Notes: generated by a model from the sequence alone, not told the origin. A stretch of DNA of 64,000 nucleotides from Arthrobacter sp. AFG7.2 (GCF_002892835.1 NZ_PJMB01000009.1:88523-152522), one strand, 5' to 3'. Positions 55,348 to 63,873 are shown, numbered from the stretch's first letter. Made by a program: numbers and translations.

Positions 55348-56325
55348 ATGAAGGGCACAACCATGAACCCGGCGGACGTCAAGCAGGGCACTGGGACAAA
55401 GCAAGGCACCGGCACCAACAAAGGCGCGGAGCACAGCGGGGTGCTGCTCAAGGACATGAAAGTCTCCCGGGGCATGCGGGTCTTCCGGGTGTTCAACCTG
55501 GCCTTCCTGCTGGTGGTGGTGTTCCTGACCCTCTACCCGTTCCTGAACATCATTGCCCAGAGCTTCTCCAGTGAAGGTTTCATCAACGCGGGCCAGGTCA
55601 ACCTGTTCCCCAAGGGTTTCAACACCGAGACCTACAAGCTGATCCTTGCCGATTCAACGTTCTGGAACAACTACGGCAACACGGTCCTGTACACGGTGGT
55701 GGCCACGGCCATCTCCATGGTCCTCACCACCAGCTTCGCCTACGCCATCGCCAAGAAAGACCTTAAAGGCCGCAGCGTGTTCATTGGGATCGCTGTGTTC
55801 ACCATGTTCTTCAATGGCGGCCTCATTCCCAACTACGTGCTGATCAGCTCACTGGGCATGCGGGACACCCTCTGGGCCGTGGTGCTGCCCAACGCCATCA
55901 GCGTGTTCAACCTGCTCATCATGAAGTCGTTCTTCGAGAACATGCCACGGGAACTGGAGGAAGCGGCCGCCATCGACGGGCTCAGCCAGTACGGGGTGCT
56001 GTTCAAAGTTGTCCTGCCCCTGAGCAAGGCCATCGTGGCCACCATGGTGCTGTTCTACGCGGTGGCCAACTGGAACTCCTGGTTCCAGGCCTTTCTCTAC
56101 CTGGACAATCCGGACCTGTTCCCGGTGACCATCTACCTGCGCAACATGATCGCCGGAGTCACCACCGCGGGCTCGGCCGGCGGCACGGCCGAGAATGTCG
56201 GGCAGATCGCCGCCAACATCCAGTCGGTCACCATCGTCCTCACGGTCATTCCCATCCTGTGCGTCTACCCCTTTGTCCAGAAGTACTTCTTTTCGGGCGT
56301 CATGCTCGGTTCCGTCAAGGAATAA
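55348..56325 (+). CDS. Sugar ABC transporter permease (YtcP/LplC type)
   Basis: A 325-residue partner permease, with six helices and the EAA loop E-E-A-A-A-I-D-G-L-S-Q-Y-G-V. It ends with the family's Y-P-F-V-Q-K-Y-F-F-S-G-V-M-L-G-S-V-K-E tail. The ATG at 55348 has GAAAGG seven bases upstream; a GTG at 55330 overlaps the previous gene and is a possible alternative. Pairs with the preceding LplB-like subunit. Confidence 0.92.
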   Translation: MKGTTMNPADVKQGTGTKQGTGTNKGAEHSGVLLKDMKVSRGMRVFRVFNLAFLLVVVFLTLYPFLNIIAQSFSSEGFINAGQVNLFPKGFNTETYKLILADSTFWNNYGNTVLYTVVATAISMVLTTSFAYAIAKKDLKGRSVFIGIAVFTMFFNGGLIPNYVLISSLGMRDTLWAVVLPNAISVFNLLIMKSFFENMPRELEEAAAIDGLSQYGVLFKVVLPLSKAIVATMVLFYAVANWNSWFQAFLYLDNPDLFPVTIYLRNMIAGVTTAGSAGGTAENVGQIAANIQSVTIVLTVIPILCVYPFVQKYFFSGVMLGSVKE

Positions 56326-56346
56326 CCCCTTATGAAAGGAAAGCCC

Positions 56347-57966
56347 ATGATCCGCAGACGAGAGTTTCTCGGCCTCTCCGCCCTCGCCGCATTCGGCCTG
56401 GTTGCAGCAGGCTGCGACTCCGATTCCGGCAGCAAAGTGGACACTTCCAAGGCCCGCACCGGCGCCATGGACAGTTTCGGAGTGGGGGACACGTTCAAGG
56501 CGACGGCGCCGCTGAGCTTCACCTTCCTCTTCAGCGACCAGCCCACGTATCCGTTCAAGAAGGACTGGCTGCTGTTCACTAAGATGGCCAGCGACAACAA
56601 CGTCACGCTGGAACCCACCATCGTCCCCAACAGCGACTATGAGCAGAAGCGCAGCCTCCTGATCAGCTCCGGCAACGCTCCGGAGATCATTGCCAAGACC
56701 TACCCGGGCCAGGAGAGCGCCTACGTCTCCTCCGGCGCTGTCCTGCCGGTCAGCGACTATGTGGACCTGATGCCGCACTTCCAGGACAAGGTGAAGAAGT
56801 GGAAGCTCGAGCCGGAGATCGAGGGGCTGACGCAGGAGGACGGCAAGTACTACGTGCTGCCAGGCCTGCATGAGGAACTGTGGCCGGACTACACCCTGGT
56901 GTTCCGCACCGACATCCTGGAGAAGGAGGGCATTGCGGAACCGAAAAGCTGGGATGAACTGCGTGAGGTGCTGCGCAAGCTGAAGAAGGCCTACCCGGAT
57001 GTGGTGCCCTTCTCCGACAGGTTCAACGGCAACAGCGTCCTGAATGTCGCCGCCAACTCGTTCGGCACAGTGGCCGGCTGGGGCCTGGTGGACGGGCTGA
57101 ACTTTGACGAGTCCAAGAAGGAATTCGAGTTCGCCGCCGGCACCGCCAAGTTCAAGGAACTGGTGACGTACTTCAATTCCCTGGTGTCCGAGGGCCTGAT
57201 GGACCCTGAAAGCTTCACCCAGACGGATGACTCAGCCATCCAGAAGTTCACCTCCGGCAAGTCGTTCGTCATCAGCGCCAATTCGCAGAACGTCATCACC
57301 TACCGGACGTCCATGGAGCAGTCGCTGGGCAAGGGCAACTTCACCATCCGCAAAATCACTGTCCCCGGCGGCCCGGCGGGAGACATCATCGGCGGCTCCC
57401 GGCTGGAGAACGGCATCATGCTGAACTCGTCCGTCAAGGACAAGGACTCCTTTGTGGCGCTTATGCAGTACATCGACTGGCTCTTCTACAGTGACGCCGG
57501 GCAGGAGTTCTCGAAGTGGGGCGTGGAAGGCACCACGTACACCAAGGAAGGCGACAAGCGCGTCCTGGCCAAGGACATCAACTTCCAGGGCCTCAACCCC
57601 GCGGGCACCAAGGACCTGCGGGTGGATTATGGCTTTTCCGGCGGCAACTTTGCGTATGGCGGCACCACGGACCTGCTGCACTCCACCTTCAATGAGGAGG
57701 AGTTGGCGTTCCAGAAGGCCATGAAGAGCAAGACCCCCAAGCCGGTGTCCCCGCCCGTACCGTTCAGCGACGTGGACCGCGAACAGGCCACCCTGGTGCT
57801 CACCCCGCTGAAGGACCACGTCAAGCAGAACACCCTGAAGTTCATCACCGGGCAGCGGAGCCTGGGCGAGTTCGACGCCTACGTCAAGGAACTGGACAGC
57901 AAGGGCATGTCCAAGTACGTAGAGTTGGCCAACAAGGCTTACAAGGCGTACGCGGACAAGAAATAG
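56347..57966 (+). CDS. Sugar-binding lipoprotein (LplA/YtcQ type)
   Basis: A 539-residue extracellular solute-binding lipoprotein. The N-terminus R-R-R-E-F-L-G-L carries a twin-arginine-like motif and the lipobox V-A-A-G-C (Cys about residue 23). The length and the pattern D-S-E/D, P-V-S-D-Y-V-D, W-D-E-L match the large LplA/YtcQ binding proteins of oligosaccharide ABC importers. ATG at 56347 with AAAGGA seven bases upstream; an in-frame ATG at 56332 overlaps that site. No ATPase gene follows, so it probably shares a common MsmX-type ATPase, as these systems do. Confidence 0.9.
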   Translation: MIRRREFLGLSALAAFGLVAAGCDSDSGSKVDTSKARTGAMDSFGVGDTFKATAPLSFTFLFSDQPTYPFKKDWLLFTKMASDNNVTLEPTIVPNSDYEQKRSLLISSGNAPEIIAKTYPGQESAYVSSGAVLPVSDYVDLMPHFQDKVKKWKLEPEIEGLTQEDGKYYVLPGLHEELWPDYTLVFRTDILEKEGIAEPKSWDELREVLRKLKKAYPDVVPFSDRFNGNSVLNVAANSFGTVAGWGLVDGLNFDESKKEFEFAAGTAKFKELVTYFNSLVSEGLMDPESFTQTDDSAIQKFTSGKSFVISANSQNVITYRTSMEQSLGKGNFTIRKITVPGGPAGDIIGGSRLENGIMLNSSVKDKDSFVALMQYIDWLFYSDAGQEFSKWGVEGTTYTKEGDKRVLAKDINFQGLNPAGTKDLRVDYGFSGGNFAYGGTTDLLHSTFNEEELAFQKAMKSKTPKPVSPPVPFSDVDREQATLVLTPLKDHVKQNTLKFITGQRSLGEFDAYVKELDSKGMSKYVELANKAYKAYADKK

Positions 57967-58014
57967 GACGTACGACGGCGCCGGCCGTCTTGGCCGGGAA
58001 CCGAAAGGCAGTGC

Positions 58015-58692
58015 GTGGTTCAGAATAAAGCGGCATACGGTGCCGGCCCCCTATTCAGGGCGGCCGGCACCGTCGCCGGCGTGATGATGGGCCACGTGCT
58101 GCTGGTGCTGGGCAACCTGCTCCTGGTGTTCGCGCCCCTGCTGGGCAACTGGCTGCTCGTGCTGCTGGCTTGCGTTCCGTTGGGCCCCTCCCTGGTGGCG
58201 GCCATGTATGCCTTCAACCGGTTGCTTGCGGGCCACGAAACCGGGGTTTTCAAGGACTTCAGGCGGGGGTACCGGATGAACTTCCGGCCTGCCCTGGTGG
58301 TGTGGCTGCCGCACCTGCTGTTGCTGGCCGTGATCGCGTTCAACCTGGTGGGCCTGCCGCTCTTCTCCGGCCCTGGAAACGGAGCGGGACCGGCCCTCCG
58401 GGGGGCGCTCCTCGTTCTGGGACTCCTGGTGGCAACGGCGGCCCTGAACGGGTTGCTGCTGCTTTCCAGGTTCACCTTTCCGGTGCGGGACATCTACCGG
58501 CTGTCCCTGTACGGCTTTGGTGCACAAAAACGGGTGGCGCTGGGCAACGCAGGCATCCTCTTTGTGGCCGCGTTCCTGCTGCTGATGACCACCACATACC
58601 TGATGCTGGTGGTGGCCGGGGCGCTGGTCTTCCTGGTCTGCCTGAACTCCCGGCCGCTGCTGCGGTTCATCGAAGCCAGGTTCACAGCCTAG
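58015..58692 (+). CDS. YesL-family (DUF624) membrane protein
   Basis: A 225-residue protein with five or six hydrophobic segments and the YesL/DUF624 pattern G-P-S-L-V-A-A-M-Y-A-F-N-R-L and F-K-D-F-R-R-G-Y-R-M-N-F. YesL proteins sit beside LplABC-type sugar operons and are of unknown role. GTG start with GAAAGG upstream, 48 bases after the binding-protein gene, so probably last in the operon. Confidence 0.88.
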   Translation: MVQNKAAYGAGPLFRAAGTVAGVMMGHVLLVLGNLLLVFAPLLGNWLLVLLACVPLGPSLVAAMYAFNRLLAGHETGVFKDFRRGYRMNFRPALVVWLPHLLLLAVIAFNLVGLPLFSGPGNGAGPALRGALLVLGLLVATAALNGLLLLSRFTFPVRDIYRLSLYGFGAQKRVALGNAGILFVAAFLLLMTTTYLMLVVAGALVFLVCLNSRPLLRFIEARFTA

Positions 58693-58749
58693 GACCGCGT
58701 CCCGCTTTCTTGCATGGCCCTTAGCGCTCCGGCGCCGGATCATGGGCCG

Positions 58750-58975
58750 ATGACGACCTATTTCGGTACGAGGGAGTTCGAAGGCGCCACCTTCGTTAAG
58801 GCAAGCTTCAAGGGCGCCACCCTGCGGTTCCCGGATGTCAGCGGTGTATCGATGCGCGGCGTGGACGTGGACGGGTTGAGTTCGGCGTCCACGAGCGGCA
58901 CCACGTCGACCCCATTGATGAAGAGGCTTCCGAAAAACAGGTCGTGGCTGTCGATGTCGAGCCCGTTCGGACCTC
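58750..58975 (+). pseudogene. Pentapeptide-repeat gene remnant with internal inversion
   Basis: The + strand opens with the pentapeptide-like start M-T-T-Y-F-G-T-R-E-F-E-G-A-T-F and continues A-T-L-R-F-P-D-V-S-G-V-S to V-D-V-D-G (58875), then loses meaning. The minus strand of the next 86 bases (58961-58876) encodes L-D-I-D-S-H-D-L-F-F-G-S-L-F-I-N-G-V-D-V-V-P-L-V-D-A-E-L, which is the expected continuation of these DinB-associated pentapeptide proteins. Flipping 58876-58961, flanked by ACGGG and CCCGT, restores one reading frame. The DinB-like C-terminal domain is missing; a dihydrofolate reductase-like gene starts directly beyond. Confidence 0.7.
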
Positions 58976-59002
58976 GCTCGTATTCGTCAGAGCTAGAGGC
59001 AG

Positions 59003-59566
59003 TCACCGCCTGGTCTTGTACCTCGTTAGGACCACCCCACCGGGAAATGTCCGGGTTTCCACCAGGCTCAGGTTTATCCAGCTGTCCAGGGCTGCGAAAA
59101 ACGGCGTGCCGCCGCCCACCAGCACTGGATGGGCAACAATCGCGTACTCGTCGATCAGCCCGGCCCGCATGGCCGCCGCCGCGAGTGTGGCGCCGCCGAT
59201 GTCCATGGTGCCGCCGTCGTCGGACTTGAGCCGGGTGATTTCTGTGACCGCGTCGCTGGTGATGAGGCGGGTGTTCCAATCGACCGTGGTGGCAGTGGAG
59301 GAAAACACCGTTTTCGGCATGTCCCGCCAACGGCGGGCGAACTCCATCTGCGCCGGCGTGGCGCCGGGCTGCTGGTCGGCGGTTGGCCAGTGGGAGCTCA
59401 TTGTCTCCCACAGTTTGCGCCCGTACAGCGCCAGGCCCGTCGCCCCCACCCGGTCGGACCACCATTGGAACAGCTCGTCGCTCGGTACGCCCCAGCCGAG
59501 GTCGTCGCCGCGCGCGGTGATGTAGCCGTCCAGGCTGACGCTCATGGCAAAGGTCAGGTTACGCAT
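59003..59566 (-). CDS. Dihydrofolate reductase-like (RibD C-terminal type) protein
   Basis: A 187-residue protein of the DHFR-like superfamily (RibD C-terminal group): M-S-V-S-L-D-G-Y-I, L-Y-G-R-K-L-W-E-T-M near residue 48, G-G-A-T-L-A-A-A-A-M-R-A-G-L-I-D-E-Y near 126, and the P-V-L-V-G-G-G-T-P-F-F loop. Reduces a pteridine or pyrimidine-type compound using NADPH, exact substrate unknown; true folate DHFR has a different sequence. Located beside the broken pentapeptide gene, convergent to it. Confidence 0.9.
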   Translation of the reverse strand: MRNLTFAMSVSLDGYITARGDDLGWGVPSDELFQWWSDRVGATGLALYGRKLWETMSSHWPTADQQPGATPAQMEFARRWRDMPKTVFSSTATTVDWNTRLITSDAVTEITRLKSDDGGTMDIGGATLAAAAMRAGLIDEYAIVAHPVLVGGGTPFFAALDSWINLSLVETRTFPGGVVLTRYKTRR

Positions 59567-59634
59567 GGCGTCAGTCTCCCGTGAGTCCGCATTCGTTGTA
59601 CAGACCAGCTCTTGACGGAGGTAGACTCTGCCTC

Positions 59635-59706
59635 ATGCTTTCTACGCGCCGATTTACTTGCCCCCGACCGGTTTCCGGTCGTGAGGGCTTCTTGGCGCGC
59701 GCCTAG
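59635..59706 (+). CDS. Possible 23-codon leader ORF upstream of the PheRS-like gene
   Basis: ATG at 59635 with GGAGGT 12 bases upstream; the 23-residue product begins M-L-S-T-R-R-F-T-C and ends L-A-R-A, rich in Arg. It ends at TAG (59704-59706), 64 bases before the ligase gene. A short hairpin lies inside it (59665-59681), and its stop codon overlaps a sequence complementary to the ligase ribosome-binding region. Could be a regulatory leader peptide or chance. Confidence 0.35.
   Translation: MLSTRRFTCPRPVSGREGFLARA
59665..59681 (+). promoter_or_regulatory. Hairpin in the leader of the PheRS-like gene
   Basis: CGACCGG and CCGGTCG pair perfectly around TTT, within the 23-codon ORF. With GGTCCT (59706-59711) complementary to AGGACC (59762-59767, the ribosome-binding region), the leader could switch between structures. 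Confidence 0.4.
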
Positions 59707-59770
59707 GTCCTGGCGCCGGATCTGAGTCGGGGGAGGAGACCACTACTCACATCCGAACCTAAGGACCACC

Positions 59771-60889
59771 GTGCCGAATTACCTTAGCTCCAATGAACTC
59801 CACGACGCCCTAAGCATCCGGGACCTTTCAGATCCCCGCAGCGGCCCCCACGCAATGCAGGCGCTTCTACAGTGTGTTGTCACTGCGCTCCGCAGCCAAT
59901 GGGATGTGCCGGAACAGATTATCCGCCACAGCCCCCTGGTCAGCATGGAGGACAACTATGACCATCTCGGCTTCAAGGCATCGGACGTGACGCGGGATCA
60001 AAGATACTCCCGCTATGTCAGCCCGACAGTCATGCTGCGCAGTCACACCTCGGCCTCCATCCCGTCGCTGCTCCGAGCCCTGGACCCTGATGGACCCACG
60101 GACGGGCTCTGGGCCATCCCGGGCCTGGTCTACCGGCGTGATTCCATCGACCGCACCCATGTGGGAACGCCGCACCAGGTAGACCTGTGGCGCGTCAGCT
60201 CGCGGACAAACCTCGACGCCGTTGAGCTTCAAGACATGATTGCCTCCGTGGTGCACGCCGTGCTTCCCGGTGCCCAGTGGCGCGCAGTGCCGGCCGTCCA
60301 TCCCTACACCGAGCAGGGCCTACAGGTCGATGTCCTCATGGATGGGGAATGGCTGGAACTCGCCGAATGCGGCCTCGTGGCAGCGCACCTGTTCGCGCAT
60401 GCAGATTTGGATCCTGCCAAGTGGTCCGGACTCGCCCTTGGAATGGGCTTGGACCGCGCCCTGATGCTGCGTAAAGGCATCCCCGACATCCGGTTGCTCC
60501 GGTCCACGGACAAACGCATCGAACGGCAAATGATGGACCTGGCGCCGTGGCAGCCGGTCTCCCAACTGCCACCCGTCCGACGGGACATCTCAATAGTCGT
60601 TCCCGCGGACATTGACGCGGAAGTATTGGGTGACCGGGTCCGGACAGTATTGAACGGGCAGGCCGATGATCTGGAAAGCGTCGAACTGCTGGCCCTCACT
60701 CCCTACAGTCAACTTCCGGTGCCAGCCCGGGAGCGGCTCAAAATCCGTGAAGGACAGGCCAACGCTCTGATACGGCTGGTGCTGCGCCCCCTCACCAGGA
60801 CGATGACTGATCCACAGGCCAACCAGATCCGCGACGACGTCTACCTGGCCCTCCACGAGGGACCTGTAAAGGAGCTCATCGCCGGATAG
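59771..60889 (+). CDS. Stand-alone phenylalanyl-tRNA-synthetase-like ligase with FDX-ACB domain
   Basis: A 372-residue protein with a PheS-type class II core: L-R-S-H-T-S (residues 89-94), motif 2 Y-R-R-D-S-I-D-R-T-H-V-G-T-P-H-Q (residues 121-136) and motif 3 G-M-G-L-D-R (about 224-229). It lacks the N-terminal tRNA-contacting coiled coil of PheS. The C-terminal 100 residues resemble an FDX-ACB domain (R-R-D-I-S-I-V-V at about 272), normally found on PheT or mitochondrial PheRS. The order core + FDX-ACB mirrors the monomeric mitochondrial enzyme. NCBI names a related family PheS-related mystery ligase (SrmL), as I recall. GTG start with AAGGA upstream. Confidence 0.82.
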   Translation: MPNYLSSNELHDALSIRDLSDPRSGPHAMQALLQCVVTALRSQWDVPEQIIRHSPLVSMEDNYDHLGFKASDVTRDQRYSRYVSPTVMLRSHTSASIPSLLRALDPDGPTDGLWAIPGLVYRRDSIDRTHVGTPHQVDLWRVSSRTNLDAVELQDMIASVVHAVLPGAQWRAVPAVHPYTEQGLQVDVLMDGEWLELAECGLVAAHLFAHADLDPAKWSGLALGMGLDRALMLRKGIPDIRLLRSTDKRIERQMMDLAPWQPVSQLPPVRRDISIVVPADIDAEVLGDRVRTVLNGQADDLESVELLALTPYSQLPVPARERLKIREGQANALIRLVLRPLTRTMTDPQANQIRDDVYLALHEGPVKELIAG

Positions 60890-60899
60890 CCGGTTGTGG

Positions 60900-60933
60900 G
60901 GTGCCGGCAACACATGCTCGTGCTGCCGGCACC
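60900..60933. terminator. Stem-loop between the ligase gene and the alpha/beta hydrolase gene
   Basis: GGTGCCGGCA and TGCCGGCACC pair perfectly over 10 bp with a 14-base loop, 10 bases after the ligase stop. It lies between convergent genes and could serve both. Confidence 0.6.
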
Positions 60934-61025
60934 TCAAGAGAATGCCGCAATTCCGGAAGGGCCTTAAAGGGAATCCTCTTCAGCCAGACCTGGACCCGAC
61001 CCTGGCCATTTACACCAGCGTGGCG

Positions 61026-61958
61026 CTACTTCGTGCTGGCCAGCACGTCGGCTGCCACCGCTTCGAGCCCGTCGATGAGATCCTGCAAACCGGGTTCTTC
61101 CAGGGGGAAGTGGCCGCAGCCACGCAGGGGTCTGCTGGTGGTGGGGCCGGGCAGTGTCCGGACCGTGGCCTCGCTGAGCTCCGATGGGGTCCACGCGTCG
61201 AGCCCTGGGTGCATCAGGTGGACTGGGAGGACTGCTGTCCGCGCCTCGGAGTGGGGATGCTGCATGAAGCTCGCGAGGAACCCTAGCGGAACCCAAGCGC
61301 CGCCTCCGTGTGCATCTTTCGCACAGAGCCGCCCCAGACCGGGATCGCGTCCCATGAGACTCAGATTGGCGACCCAGGAAATTTTGACTGTGACTCTGGC
61401 AATTGGCCCTCGAACCAGCCTGAGCATTGGCATGAAAATTGCGGCGAGGCGGCCGAGCCGCGTCATCGCAGAGCGGGCATCTCTTTCTTGTGGGTCGAGT
61501 AGGCAGGTAGCCACCACGGCGGCAACGCTGCAGGAACGAGCCGCTGCCTCCACGGTGAGCAAACCACCAATGCTGGCTCCCAGGAGAATCACTGGACGGC
61601 CATCGTCTTCGGCTGCAACGAGGTCGACCAGCAGATCGATCCAGTCCTTGTAGGTAACTGTTCCGGGGGATAGCGTCTTGGTTTTGCCGTAGAGAGGCAA
61701 GTCGACCACAGCGACGTCAACCCCGCGCCCTGCCAGGAGGGACGCGACAGGCCAGAGCGCCGATCCGTGGGCGCCCGCGCCGTGGACGACAAGCATGCGC
61801 AGTGGAGCATCGGCGTCGGGTAACCGGAGGAGGTGAACCTGATGGCCCTTCCAGGGCCACCACTCCGAGCCGGGCGGAACCAGCGACTTCCTTCTATCAG
61901 GCGGCAGGAAACTCGCGTAATCCTCCGCGTTAATATCAGCCGGTGGATGAGACGGCAT
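61026..61958 (-). CDS. Alpha/beta hydrolase
   Basis: A protein of about 310 residues with the alpha/beta hydrolase signatures V-V-H-G-A-G-A-H-G-S (oxyanion region) and L-L-G-A-S-I-G-G (nucleophile Ser), and a late H-F-P-L-E-E-P for the catalytic His. The start is the ATG at 61958, which has AAAGGTG seven bases upstream; a longer frame to 62000 has none. The substrate is unknown, esterase or lysophospholipase type by general pattern. Confidence 0.85.
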   Translation of the reverse strand: MPSHPPADINAEDYASFLPPDRRKSLVPPGSEWWPWKGHQVHLLRLPDADAPLRMLVVHGAGAHGSALWPVASLLAGRGVDVAVVDLPLYGKTKTLSPGTVTYKDWIDLLVDLVAAEDDGRPVILLGASIGGLLTVEAAARSCSVAAVVATCLLDPQERDARSAMTRLGRLAAIFMPMLRLVRGPIARVTVKISWVANLSLMGRDPGLGRLCAKDAHGGGAWVPLGFLASFMQHPHSEARTAVLPVHLMHPGLDAWTPSELSEATVRTLPGPTTSRPLRGCGHFPLEEPGLQDLIDGLEAVAADVLASTK

Positions 61959-62142
61959 CTGGTTCACCTTTCGATGGTCAACATCAGTCGAGTCTTTCAC
62001 GCAAAAAGTTCAGGGCAGCTGACGGTGTGGCTCATATCCCTAGGGATTCGAGGCGCAGAGGTTCGAGACAGCCGGAGTGGGAACGTCTACTGGGGCGACC
62101 ACAGCGCTAGGCACCCCTCCCAACAGGATCTAGGCTCTGGGT

Positions 62143-62472
62143 ATGGCAAACCGACAGCACCGTCTGCGATCAGCGCCTTGGCCATGGTCGGAATGGTGGC
62201 CCTGGACACTTGCTCTTCTTTTGCTGGGTGCGCTTTCTTTTCTCCTGCTTAATATCGCTCACGGACGCTGCGGGGATAGCGTCATCCCTGGTGGGAGCTT
62301 CTGCGAGGAGTTCTACCTTATTGAGCCCTCCAACCGCCCGATATTTTTTGTGGCCGTCGGATTGGTTGCCGCGTACTTGATCTACCGGATCGTCTCGGGG
62401 TGCTTCATCCACGAGCTTGAGGCAGACGGACTTAGGCCGTCTGATCGGGAACCTCATAGGGGACGCAAATGA
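62143..62472 (+). CDS. Two-TM membrane protein, orphan
   Basis: A 109-residue protein with two TM helices (about residues 21-38 and 66-85), a Cys pair (C42, C53) between them, and a charged tail. No family recognised. Its base composition is visibly less GC-rich than the core genes upstream. It is followed by another orphan membrane protein after 24 bases. Confidence 0.55.
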   Translation: MANRQHRLRSAPWPWSEWWPWTLALLLLGALSFLLLNIAHGRCGDSVIPGGSFCEEFYLIEPSNRPIFFVAVGLVAAYLIYRIVSGCFIHELEADGLRPSDREPHRGRK

Positions 62473-62496
62473 CTGCTTATCGCTAGGCTGGGCCCT

Positions 62497-62973
62497 ATGG
62501 CGTTGCGGGACTCGGCGCGGCCGCAGGCAGATCGATCAAACAGGGTGGTCTTGGACGCCTACGGGTTCATCAAGGGCTGGCTAATCGCGACTTCTCTCTG
62601 GGTAGGTGCACTCCTGCTCGTGGTTGCGGTGTATTTTGGCGTACCCGCCGCGTGGAATGGGACTGACGCCGGCCATGTGTGGGGCTTATTGGGCATTGCG
62701 ATTTTCTATAGCTTCGGAGTTGCCTTGGTGTTCGCGGCGCCGCTGGCCTGGGTGTTGGCCTATGTCTTGCGCCCGGTGGGGAATCAATGGGTGCACATCG
62801 TAGCCTTTTTCTTTGTACCAACTCTCACGTTCTGGGTGTTGGGCAGCGTCCTCAATTTTGGCTGGCAGCCCGTGATGCTAATCCCTTGGGCCACGGTTGG
62901 CGTAGCGGCAGCCATCGGTCGTTGGGCGATCCGCAGGGACGCCCTCTTCAGTTCTGCAACTCCCCCCGCTTGA
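62497..62973 (+). CDS. Four-TM membrane protein, orphan
   Basis: A 158-residue protein with about four hydrophobic helices (roughly residues 24-46, 58-85, 92-110 and 118-136). No recognised family. Located 24 bases after another small membrane-protein gene and may be co-transcribed with it. Confidence 0.55.
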   Translation: MALRDSARPQADRSNRVVLDAYGFIKGWLIATSLWVGALLLVVAVYFGVPAAWNGTDAGHVWGLLGIAIFYSFGVALVFAAPLAWVLAYVLRPVGNQWVHIVAFFFVPTLTFWVLGSVLNFGWQPVMLIPWATVGVAAAIGRWAIRRDALFSSATPPA

Positions 62974-63026
62974 GTAACCTTTAGCGAAACAGAACGTATT
63001 CACGCTCTTGATCCCTGTCGCGTCGG

Positions 63027-63320
63027 CTAGTCGGTTCTTGAGAGCTCCAGAAGGAAGCCCAGGGTAGTCCGGCCAGCGAGTACGGCCGAAACATGCGCTT
63101 CACCTAAGCCGGCCTCAGCCGCGATCGCGATTGGAGAGATGCCTGAGTCACCGAGGGCTCGTAGAGCCTCATCTAGTTTGCGGGCATGGTCTTGCGCGGC
63201 CAGGAGGAGGGCTTGCAGAGTAACAGCGTTTTCTATAGCAATCGCAAGCAATTCGGCATGAGGAATTTCCCTCGGGGGGTCGTCGGAAGAGTACTTGGAC
63301 TCGAAAGGGTGATCACTCAT
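63027..63320 (-). CDS. Small helical protein, orphan
   Basis: A 97-residue protein with a helix-turn-helix-like stretch, A-I-A-A-E-A-G-L-G-E-A-H-V-S-A-V-L-A-G-R, at the C-terminal half, preceded by a long helix. It may bind DNA, but the match is weak. ATG at 63320; a TTG five codons upstream is possible. Lies in a region of orphan genes near a transposon. Confidence 0.45.
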   Translation of the reverse strand: MSDHPFESKYSSDDPPREIPHAELLAIAIENAVTLQALLLAAQDHARKLDEALRALGDSGISPIAIAAEAGLGEAHVSAVLAGRTTLGFLLELSRTD

Positions 63321-63764
63321 GGAACCATTGTTCAACGCGAATAGACCCAGCTTTCAGAATCGGTTGGTTCGTGATGGCTTTCGTGCCACTCCTCGGGATA
63401 GTTGCCTGGCTCTACGTAAGGCCAAAGCTATCCCGTTCTTTCTGACGAACCCTAAACGGCATTATCAAAGGTGCGCCTAGCCTTACAGTGCCGGTTGGTT
63501 GACGAGATTATTGTCCATCTATCGACGTTGCAAATAGTGTGTTTCTCCTCAACGAGGTACCCCAGACCAATAGTGTGATCACAATGAATACGAGCATGAG
63601 GCATCAGTGAGCCTGCCATGCGGCCCTGCTTGGGCAAGCTGTCGTGTTAGACGCGTGGGATGTGGAGTCCTGGCGCGGCAATAACACGAACTTGTGGGAT
63701 TGGATTTACTGGCGCTGCAACTGGGCCAGCAGCCCGGCTGGGGATAGAAGGGGAGATGAACGCC
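63321..63764. other. Gene-poor stretch before the truncated membrane-protein gene
   Basis: About 440 bases where I can support no gene. Short frames exist in several directions, all without ribosome-binding signals or recognisable motifs. Base composition is more A/T-rich than the rest of the window, consistent with decayed or acquired DNA next to a mobile element. Confidence 0.4.
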
Positions 63765-63873
63765 ATGTCCATCAAGTCAAGAGCCCCGGGTATCTTAGGG
63801 CTCCTAGGGGCACTGCTGCTTCTAGCTGCACCCCTTGCGGCCGTCGTCGAGTACAACGTACAGAAGCAGATCG
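63765..63873 (+). pseudogene. Small membrane-protein gene truncated by an IS element
   Basis: ATG at 63765 with AAGGGGAG upstream; the product has a hydrophobic helix P-G-I-L-G-L-L-G-A-L-L-L-L-A-A-P-L-A-A-V-V and then Y-N-V-Q-K-Q-I. At about 63874 the frame runs into the end of an IS3-like element, which supplies the last codons and a stop at 63918-63920. The original C-terminus is therefore lost. Family unknown. Confidence 0.5.

Noticed and set aside
58978..59229. Continuation of the pentapeptide frame into the dihydrofolate reductase-like gene
   Set aside because: The frame stays open but encodes nothing family-like and overlaps the well-supported opposite-strand gene, so I treat it as chance.
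63452..63637. 61-codon minus-strand frame near the IS element
   Set aside because: No ribosome-binding signal, no recognisable domain and atypical composition; not supportable as a gene.
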